A stretch of DNA of 53,499 nt, from the NCBI RefSeq assembly GCF_014838735.1, contig NZ_JABUXQ010000015.1, forward strand, positions 1 through 53,499, given 5' to 3'. A program made the position numbers and the translations under genes. This document shows positions 43,120-50,700 of this stretch, one piece after another (positions within the stretch are counted from its first letter, which is position 1; each line of letters opens with the position of its first letter). The stretch is from Limosilactobacillus portuensis (lineage in GTDB: Bacteria; Bacillota; Bacilli; Lactobacillales; Lactobacillaceae). The notes beneath the pieces were generated by a model that made no database searches, had not been told where the DNA came from, and worked only from the letters and a program-made list of their open reading frames with translations.

Positions 43120-43149
43120 TAAAAAAAGCCATCCCGGAGAGGAATGACT
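43120..43149 (-). terminator. Terminator of the tRNA-Pro transcript
   Basis: Leftward, AGTCATTCC pairs with GGGATGGCT followed by TTTTTTT. Confidence 0.75.
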
Positions 43150-43159
43150 CTTAGATTAA

Positions 43160-43233
43160 TCGGGAAAACAGGATTCGAACCTGCGACCCCCTGGTCCCAA
43201 ACCAGGTGCTCTACCAAGCTGAGCTATTTCCCG
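43160..43233 (-). tRNA. tRNA-Pro (anticodon TGG)
   Basis: A 74-base cloverleaf on the minus strand. The acceptor arms CGGGAAA and TTTCCCG pair, with discriminator A. The D arm has GCTCAGCTTGGTAGAGC, the anticodon arm CTGGT-TTGGGA-ACCAG type loop gives TGG, and the T arm is GCAGGTTCGAATCCTG(T). C1-G72 with A73 fits bacterial tRNA-Pro. CCA is not encoded. Confidence 0.95.
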
Positions 43234-43380
43234 TTGACGGGTTGTGTCGCACAACATGAATTATATTACCAGAAGCGCAGTGAGTTGGCAAGAAGATCAA
43301 GAAAGAAAATTGAAAGAAGTTAAAAAAGATAATGCATCAGCTAAGAATATCCAACCATTGCTTAAATTTTTGTACTTTTA

Positions 43381-43443
43381 CGAATATTCGTTCGAAAAAG
43401 AGGAACAAATTTGCTAAAATATATTTTAGCGAACAAACGTTCA
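43381..43443. promoter_or_regulatory. Two LexA/DinR-like boxes and an 18-bp palindrome
   Basis: CGAATATTCGTTCG (43381-43394) and CGAACAAACGTTCA (43430-43443) match the Gram-positive LexA (DinR) box CGAACRNRYGTTCG; the second contains a perfect GAAC-N4-GTTC. Between them, GCTAAAATATATTTTAGC (43413-43430) is a perfect palindrome containing a TAAAAT -10 box. The second box overlaps the start of the ribosome binding site AAAGGAG. The gene at 43457 is therefore probably repressed by LexA. Confidence 0.75.
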
Positions 43444-43456
43444 AAGGAGAAATAAA

Positions 43457-44593
43457 ATGACATTTGAACTAGTCTATCGTTCTAGTAAGGGTAACAAAAA
43501 TTATTGGACTACTAAACACCACTTTACGCGGAAAGAGAGCGATCATTACCAATGGGAAACAATTCAAAGGATGAATACAGAATTTCCGCAATTAAAATTT
43601 AACTACCCAACACTATTTGCCAATAAAAAGATTGAGCGCTTTTACTATCTGGATTTAGAGAGTAAGAACTTGCGAAAGTTGGTACCTAATAAGCCTAAAT
43701 CTTCATCTGTTAACGTTTCAAATGAAGATTACCAAAGTCCATTAAAATCGAAAGACCGAAAGTATTATGCTATCGCGATCGACATTGATAATGAAAGGCA
43801 TTACTTTAACACGAATAAAGAGATCTTCATCAAAGAATTTGGCGAGCAAGTCCGTCGCTGGAAAGAGCTAGATAAAGCGATTGCCACGGCTAATGCGATC
43901 CGGTCTAATAAGAAGGTGCTAGCTCAATATCCAGAATTAAAACCGCTAGCTAATTATGTAGTTAATTTAAAAACTGGTGTGGTTGTTTGGCCTGATAATG
44001 TTTCTCTGGTTAAGGAAAATGACACTGATCAGATAACAATCGATAACCCTGTTATTATGTTAATGAAATTGGAACAACTTCAAGGACAGCTTACCCAACA
44101 TTTTAGCGATAATAATAAGTTCCCCGTAAACGATAGACGAGATTCAATTAAACTAGCCCAAATTAATTTTGAAAAGTTTAATGCTCAGAAAACATTTGAG
44201 GCACTTAGCTATTTAGTTACAGTGATGAGCCAAAAGCAGCTAATAGACAAGCTACTTAAGTCTTATGATAAAGGTCTGCTTCAAGATTACTTGCATACAA
44301 TAGAATTAGCTAACCTAGAATCCTTTGACGCGGATAGCTTCGCTAAACACCTTCAATTAATGCGCCAAGACCGCCGACAGGTTAAGAACTTAGCCCTAAT
44401 CCTAGATGTATTAGCAAGAAATATCGACTTGAAGGAAATCTTAAGACAACTACTACAAGAGCCCTCATTGAAAAACCAATATCACTACCGCCATAAAGAA
44501 ACCGGTAAATTGTTATTACGATTTCTTGATTCTAACTCAGAGGAACCTTTACCTGAAGACGGACGAGGGGGCAAGTCCAAAATGGTGGTGTAA
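43457..44593 (+). CDS. Unrecognised protein, putatively SOS-regulated, 3' end cut by an IS
   Basis: A 378-residue soluble protein (MTFELVYRSSKGNKNYWTTK ... LLLRFLDSN) with no signal peptide, membrane segment or domain I can name. It is lysine-rich, with a strand-rich N-terminal third (YYAIAIDIDNERHYF) and a helical C-terminal half (residues 205-350). AAAGGAG lies seven bases before the ATG. The last codons and stop (ATG GTG GTG TAA) come from the inverted repeat of the IS256-family element starting at 44586, so the natural C-terminus is missing. Function unknown; control by LexA would suggest a DNA-damage or mobile-element role. Confidence 0.7.
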   Translation: MTFELVYRSSKGNKNYWTTKHHFTRKESDHYQWETIQRMNTEFPQLKFNYPTLFANKKIERFYYLDLESKNLRKLVPNKPKSSSVNVSNEDYQSPLKSKDRKYYAIAIDIDNERHYFNTNKEIFIKEFGEQVRRWKELDKAIATANAIRSNKKVLAQYPELKPLANYVVNLKTGVVVWPDNVSLVKENDTDQITIDNPVIMLMKLEQLQGQLTQHFSDNNKFPVNDRRDSIKLAQINFEKFNAQKTFEALSYLVTVMSQKQLIDKLLKSYDKGLLQDYLHTIELANLESFDADSFAKHLQLMRQDRRQVKNLALILDVLARNIDLKEILRQLLQEPSLKNQYHYRHKETGKLLLRFLDSNSEEPLPEDGRGGKSKMVV

Positions 44594-45850
44594 ATTAAAT
44601 TCCGCGAATTTATCATTTCACAAGCTTAAGCATACCGGCTTCTTCTAAATTGTCATCTTTTTCAATCCCGTGGTAAACGGTCATGCTGTTCAATCAGTAG
44701 TGCTCCCATTAGTCGCAAGACGCTTAGATCATTCGGGAATATCCGGATTACACGGTCACGACGACGGATTTCTTGATTAACCCGCTCAATTGTATTATTC
44801 GTCCGGAGACGCTTCCTTAGCTCCTCTGGGAGCTGGTAAATCACCATTAATTCGTCAAAACTATTTTCTAATTTCTTCACCACCTTAGGGAACTCGGTCT
44901 GCCAATTTTTAACCAATTGGTCACGCCGTTCAACCGCTTGGTCGTACGTTGGAGCATTAAATAAATCTTTGAGTCGGTTAGCAACTTCTTTACGGTCCTT
45001 GAGTGCCAGAATGCTTGTACAGTCATTACTAAAATGAAAATTGACATCTCTGCCAAAGACTACCCTGAAATTGCGTAGTGATCGCGCATCCTTTAAGCCA
45101 CAATGAGCGTCTGAAACAAACATATCAACGTTAGTAAGGCCCCGCTGTTTAAGTTCACTAAAGAAGTCCATCCATGAAGCTGTTGATTCACTATCACCGA
45201 TATCAAAACCGAGCACTTCTCGACGACCGCTAGGGTCGATTCCAATCGCAACGAGTAAGCTATTACTTGTCACAACGTGACCACGATGTACCTTGAATAA
45301 AATTGCATTGGCATACACAAAAGCATACTTTTGCGTAAGGGGACGTCGGTTAAAATCCAGTACTTGGTCGTCCAAATTACTGCATAAAGCCGAGACCGTA
45401 CTTTTAGAAAAGGTTGTCTCACATAACTTCTTAGTAATCTCAGCTACTTTACGTGTTGAAACACCTTGGATTACCATTTCCATTAATGCCAAATCAAAGG
45501 CCTGCTCACTACGCTGGTAGCGTTTGAACAGCTGTGTTGAAAAATTGCCATGACGGAGTTTAGGAACGTGTAGTTCTAGAGACCCTACGCGGGTGGTAAG
45601 CTGACGAACCCGATAACCATTCCGTGAATTGGTTCGTTCATCCGAACGTTCATAAGCCTTAGCTTTAATCTGCTCAGTCGCTTCGGACTTAAGAATTTCA
45701 TCAAGTATCTTGGCCATAATTGATTGCATGGCCTTATCCCGATCACCTAGTAATAGTTCCTTTAATTCGTCATCTTCTAAATTTAATTCAACCTTTGGCA
45801 TAATGAAGTTCCTTTCAGATTTCACAAAGTCCTATTTAGAATTTACACCA
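44586..45850 (-). mobile_element. IS256-family insertion sequence
   Basis: TGGTGTAAATT (44586-44596) and its inverse AATTTACACCA (45840-45850) form the ends around one transposase gene, about 1.27 kb, a normal IS256-family size. The flanking bases (AAAATGGT left, AATTATAC right) do not form the expected 8-9 bp target duplication, so one side has been rearranged or the true ends lie a few bases away. Confidence 0.75.
44662..45801 (-). CDS. IS256-family transposase, catalytic residue changed
   Basis: A 379-residue mutator-type transposase. The family region VSDAHCGLKDA supplies the second Asp and NTIERVNQEIRRRDRVIRIF the Glu of the DDE triad. The first Asp, normally in a Y-x-D-x-x-x-x-KV context, is Asn here (VYANAILFKV; codon AAT for GAT). 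The usual QRCxVHxxRN motif is also altered (RDVNFHFSNDC). It may be inactive. The ATG at 45801 follows AAAGGAA. Confidence 0.88.
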   Translation of the reverse strand: MPKVELNLEDDELKELLLGDRDKAMQSIMAKILDEILKSEATEQIKAKAYERSDERTNSRNGYRVRQLTTRVGSLELHVPKLRHGNFSTQLFKRYQRSEQAFDLALMEMVIQGVSTRKVAEITKKLCETTFSKSTVSALCSNLDDQVLDFNRRPLTQKYAFVYANAILFKVHRGHVVTSNSLLVAIGIDPSGRREVLGFDIGDSESTASWMDFFSELKQRGLTNVDMFVSDAHCGLKDARSLRNFRVVFGRDVNFHFSNDCTSILALKDRKEVANRLKDLFNAPTYDQAVERRDQLVKNWQTEFPKVVKKLENSFDELMVIYQLPEELRKRLRTNNTIERVNQEIRRRDRVIRIFPNDLSVLRLMGALLIEQHDRLPRD

Positions 45851-46134
45851 ATTATACGGACATAACCTAAAAATTTCTTGATTTTTCGATTACCTTACTT
45901 TCGCAATCATCCTATAAGTATCCGCGAGGCTTGCCTATTGAAAAAAAAAAAAAACTCGTATAATTCATGATGTAACCTAAAAATTTAGGTTATAGATTAT
46001 AATTAAGTCATGTGGTAATAAGTCAAGATGAAATTATCACTGACTAGCTTGTCTTGACCAGATTTTGGGCGCACTTAAATAAGCCTTGATACCAAGGTGT
46101 TTTAAAACTTAAGCGTCGAGAATCATTTTATCTT
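45851..46134. other. AT-rich spacer between two IS elements
   Basis: No gene is seen. It contains TAACCTAAAAATTT twice (45863-45876 and 45973-45986), the second inside a perfect hairpin AACCTAAAAATTTAGGTT, and a run of 14 A (45941-45954). These may be remains of older element ends. Confidence 0.5.
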
Positions 46135-46144
46135 CCTATACCAA

Positions 46145-47377
46145 TTACCTCTTTTCCTGATAGATTTGATGATTTTTGAGTAGGAAGAAAATCACCCTAA
46201 TTAATTTACGTGCGGTAAGAACGAGGGCTCGTTTAGATGGAGTACGCTTCACTTCTTTATATTTACGTTGGTAATACTTGCCGAAAACTGGATCTTGGAT
46301 CCTAACCCGGTTGGCAGCTTCAACAAAGTAGTACCTGAGATAAGCATTGCCAGTTCTCTTAAGCGGTGTATTATCGCTAGCGTAATTTCCCGACTGCTTT
46401 TCTTTCCAGGAAAGCCCAGCGTACTTAGCTAGTTTAGCTTCATTATCAAATCGGTCAATTTGACCAATTTCAGCTAGGATACCAGCAGCGTATACTGGTC
46501 CAATTCCGGGAATTGAACGCAGAACTTCTTCCTCCTTACCGATGACTTTCATTACTTCTTCAATTGCCTTGTCGAGGCCTTTAATTATTTTCTGAAAAGC
46601 TTTAATTTCCTCGGCATAAACTGAGAGAACAGTATCAACTGAATTAGCAATTACTTTGTCTAAACGATAAGAAGCACGAACTGCTTTTTGAATCGTTTTT
46701 GCCAAGGCTTCAGGGTTCGCGAAGCGACCCCGACCGTGTTCATTCAGGTAATCAGCTAAATCGTTAATTGAAGTATTAAGTAAGTCATCAGTGGTCATAT
46801 CTTCGGTTAACAGACTCATCATCGTCGAACCAAAGACTGAGGTATTAAGTTCATCAGAAATCACTAGTTTATTGAGCTTGTAGTATAGATTCTCAATAAA
46901 GTGTTGCTTGGCGCGAACTAAGCTTTGAACAAGCTCATACCGGGAACGCGTCAATCGTTGTAGGGCAATATAGTTTTCTTGGAGAACAATCCCCGTTGAA
47001 TAACGCCCAACACGTAAGAAATCCGCAATATAAAAAGCATCAATTTGATCATTTTTGTCTTCAGCGAAGACATCATGATACCGCTTAGTTTTCTTTGGAT
47101 CGATCACCACTGATTGAGTATCGAATTTCTTAAGGTCTTGATCTTCTTGAAAAAACATTGCGGGGTGAAAACTGTAAATGGAAGTAGCTTCCATGCCAAT
47201 CACAACTTGGTCGAGATGATTTGAATTCGCCGTGTTAATAATAATGGTCTTTAATTCGGTTGCGCCTTTCAAATCATTAACAAAGTTCCCTTGAAAAACA
47301 ACTTCACATGTTTCTTCAGAAATCATTGAAGTGACTAAATCTTTTGAGCTAACGTCAATACCGACACAAAGTTTCAT
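46145..47377 (-). CDS. IS110-family transposase (DEDD)
   Basis: A 410-residue recombinase. The N-terminal RuvC-like domain has Asp8 (VGIDVSSKD), Glu63 (VIGMEATSIYS) and the Asp pair in EDKNDQIDAFYIAD. A coiled-coil middle is followed by the Transposase_20 domain (LRSIPGIGPVYAAGILAEI) and the C-terminal Ser region KEKQSGNYASDNTPLKRTGN. IS110 enzymes are guided by a bridge RNA made from the non-coding end. AAAGGAGG lies eight bases before the ATG. All key residues are present, so it may be active. Confidence 0.93.
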   Translation of the reverse strand: MKLCVGIDVSSKDLVTSMISEETCEVVFQGNFVNDLKGATELKTIIINTANSNHLDQVVIGMEATSIYSFHPAMFFQEDQDLKKFDTQSVVIDPKKTKRYHDVFAEDKNDQIDAFYIADFLRVGRYSTGIVLQENYIALQRLTRSRYELVQSLVRAKQHFIENLYYKLNKLVISDELNTSVFGSTMMSLLTEDMTTDDLLNTSINDLADYLNEHGRGRFANPEALAKTIQKAVRASYRLDKVIANSVDTVLSVYAEEIKAFQKIIKGLDKAIEEVMKVIGKEEEVLRSIPGIGPVYAAGILAEIGQIDRFDNEAKLAKYAGLSWKEKQSGNYASDNTPLKRTGNAYLRYYFVEAANRVRIQDPVFGKYYQRKYKEVKRTPSKRALVLTARKLIRVIFFLLKNHQIYQEKR

Positions 47378-47621
47378 TGGAATGGCCTCCTTTCACTAAA
47401 ATTTACTGGTCTTAATCTGATCACTGCATGATAGCCCCTAATTACAATCACTAAAGACATCCTCGCAAGTATCAGTATTCATTGGTTAGAGAATCAAAGC
47501 TGCACCTAACCCTACTCTGAATTAGTCGATTCTCTAATCGATACAGCATGTGAGTTCGAAAATTAGTTGATTGCCTGGGCGGCAGACTATTTTAAGTAGT
47601 TAAAACTACAGGAGATAATAA
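47378..47621 (-). ncRNA. Candidate IS110 bridge RNA region
   Basis: This is the 244-base non-coding end upstream of the transposase, where IS110-group elements encode bridge RNA. On the minus strand TTAGAGAATC (complement of 47528-47537) and GATTCTCTAA (complement of 47486-47495) form an exact 10-bp stem around a 32-base internal loop, as expected for a target- or donor-binding loop. Exact ends and guide bases were not resolved. Confidence 0.5.
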
Positions 47622-47741
47622 CCTATACCAGTTGACCAAAGCCAATGATAATTAGAGGTTATCATGCGGTGACCAGAAGACAAGATGTAATGTAGCAAAA
47701 TCCGTAAGGATTTACTTATAGAATACGAGGGAGGTAATTGT

Positions 47742-50700
47742 ATGTTATCGAAAAATAATCGAAAGGAACAATTTCGCAAGCAAGAGCCGAAAAAACAGCG
47801 GTTTGCGATTAAAAAACTTACAGTAGGAGTTGCTTCTGTCTTAATTGGATTTACATTTATGGGGATGAGTGCATCGGCTGATGCAAATAATACACCAGCA
47901 AGTAGCACGCAACCAGCTAGTGAATCATCAACTGATGATGATAATAATGCTAGTCCAAGTACAGTTCCATTGAAGACACCAGTTGCTCCAACACAAGGTT
48001 TAAATGCAACTCCTGTATCAAATCAAATGGCAGCAAATACAAGTGCTCAGGACCAGATAAAGGAAAACCAGGCTATTACTCCTGCTCAAAAGGAAGATAG
48101 TACTGTAAAGACAGCAGAAAATACTAACCCAAGTTCAGCAGCAGATAAGTATGCAGATAAAGTAGCTAAAAATTATCAGAATAAATTACAAGTTTTAGCC
48201 TCATTGGGTCAGACACCTGCAGATAATACCGCCACTACTCAAGAAACTCAACCAAAAGTATTGCGTGGTACTCAATCACAAGATGTATCAGACTGGCAAG
48301 GCTTTGTTAATGCAATGAATAACGGTAATGTTGGTACAATTAATATTACTGGCGATATTGTTGTAAATAATACTGCAAACGGAACGCGACCATCAGGGAT
48401 AACTGAATCAAACAAAAATTATTTATACCTTGATTCTCAAGGGTCAGCTGGTACGGTAGATATTAATGGTAATAACCACAAAATTACTTTTGGAAATTAC
48501 TCTTTAGCTCTTCAAGCTAAAAATGAAAAAAATATTGATAAGACTTGGAATTTAACATTTAAAGATTTAACAATTGATGCTGCTTCATCAAGCTACGCGC
48601 CGATTTCTTTTTATAAAACTTCTTCCAAGGACGTTTTAACTTATGAAAATGTAACAGCCAACTTAGCTAATCGTCCGTTAGTTGATAATTATTCTAATGG
48701 TATGACTGTTAATTTGAATAACGTAACTACTACTATTACTAATGCAGCTAATAATGTAGTTACGGGTAATACGGTTAACGTTAATGGATCTACTTTTACA
48801 GTTGATGGCGGATCTAATGTTATTAATGGTACCGCAACTGTTAACTTTACTGGTGATAATGCCATTACTCTTACTAATATGGTAATGGGCGGAAGTAATA
48901 TTAATACCGCCTCCGCTAATGCAGTATATAGTAATAAAGTTAATTTCAATTCAGGAACTACGACTTTTAATGTAGATGGGAACATTGCTAATAAAAGTAG
49001 TAGTGCAATAAATCAAAATAACTGGATGGTTCGTGCTTCTTCACAAGATGCTGATACTGTAGTGATTAATCAAGGAGCAACTGTTAATCTAAATTCTAAA
49101 TCCGCGAATATGCGCGGAATCTGGGCTGGTAGGCAATCAGCTGCCGGTCAACCAAGTTACGGTAGTTTAGTTGTTAATGGTAACTTGAATGCTAACATGG
49201 CAAACGGACACTCTACTGCCATTTTTGCGCAAAATCTTGAAATCGGTACTGGCGCCGATGTTACTATTCATACTAAACAAGATAACCAAGCCGATGGAAC
49301 AGAAAATGATCCTGTTAATCAAAATACTAATAGTAACTCAACGCACCAAGCACCAATTACTATTTTCTTAGGACCTAATTCTAGTGTTTCTGGACCAGTC
49401 TCAGCTCAAGAAGGACATATTATTAATAACGGTAACCTAACAGTTATTCGGGATAATACTAATAAGACTTTGGTTCCGTTAATTTCATTTGGTCAAGGGT
49501 TAGGTACAAATATGACCCTTAAATTTGTTAATGGTGAAGGTTCAACGCTAGATTTACAAGATAATTCTGGCACTTATCTGTATGGAACTGAACCTAGTGC
49601 TCCATTTAGCGGTCTAATTACTATGTGGGGTACTAGTGCTAATGATATTATACAATTTGATGATCCGAAATATATTAATTTACAACGGACTGGCGAAACA
49701 CGTGGTACTTTAATTCGTCTAGAAGCTGTTGATAATAAGACTACTATTAAAGGTTCAACTCCAGTTGCTCAATGGGATCAAGGCAACAAGACAGCGACAC
49801 CAAACTATGCCTGGTATGTTGATCTTGTTCAAACTCAAAGCCAATGGGGTAATAATTCTGGTACCTTCTTAGGCAAAAATCAGACTCCAAATCATGTTGT
49901 TGCACATAATGGTGTTCAAACACTTTACAATTCTAATGCAACTGTTAAGATGGCGGCCAACCAAGGTGATCAAGAATATAACAAAGACCATGTAAATACT
50001 ACCGAAGCAGCAATGCAACTTAATAGTTTCTTGAACAACTTTAACTACTGGCGTCCACAGCGTATTGCAATGGGGAGTAAATTAACACCATCAATTAATG
50101 ATGCCGATAAATATCAACCAGAGGTTCAAACTATTAATGGTACTACAACACAAACTCTTAATGACTTGAATGCCAAAGATGGTATTAAGGATTTGATTGG
50201 TCCTAATAATGAAACTATTGCTAACTTTGATAATATTATTAGCAAAGTTAGTTGGTACAATTCAGCAACCGACCAAGCTGAGTGGAATAAGTTGATGATT
50301 CAACCAACTGAAAGCAAGAATTCTGCTGATCAAACTCCTTATGCGCAGCCACAAAACCCAACTGGTGATCTTAAGACAGCTGATAAGTCAGCTTGGGCTA
50401 AAGTAACATATAAAGATGGAACAGTAGACTTTGTAAATATTCCATTAAACATTACAGAACCGATGGCAGGTATTTATACCCCATCATATAAACCAGTAAC
50501 TGTTGAACAAGGTCAAAGTGCTACTGATAATCCAACCTTTACGGACCAATCTGGCAAGGACACTACTGCTCCAACTGGTACTACCTTTACTACTGGTACC
50601 GATACACCAGCCTGGGCTACTGTTGATCCATCAACTGGTACTGTAACTGTAAAACCAGGTACAGATGTAACTCCAGGTGCTTACAATGTTCCAGTAACTG

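Larger units (their letters stand above)
46135..47630 (-). mobile_element. IS110-family insertion sequence
   Basis: CCTATACCA occurs at 46135-46143, next to the transposase stop, and again at 47622-47630. Two copies of a short core flanking one transposase gene, without terminal inverted repeats, is the IS110 pattern. Total 1.49 kb. The non-coding end (47378-47621) precedes the transposase start. Confidence 0.75.

Noticed and set aside
43076-43160. dif(SL) site next to xerS
   Set aside because: The AT-rich sequence between xerS and the tRNA has no convincing pair of XerS half-sites; most of it is the tRNA terminator.
43160-43233. tRNA-Pro as an integration site of a genomic island
   Set aside because: The accessory DNA lies on the 5' side of the tRNA, no integrase other than XerS is present, and no repeated 3' end of the tRNA was found in the window.
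44579-45857. Target-site duplication of the IS256-family element
   Set aside because: The flanks AAAATGGT and AATTATAC do not match.
48689-48985. 98-codon and other leftward frames inside the adhesin gene
   Set aside because: They are antisense products of Asn/Thr/Val-rich codons and have no start signals.
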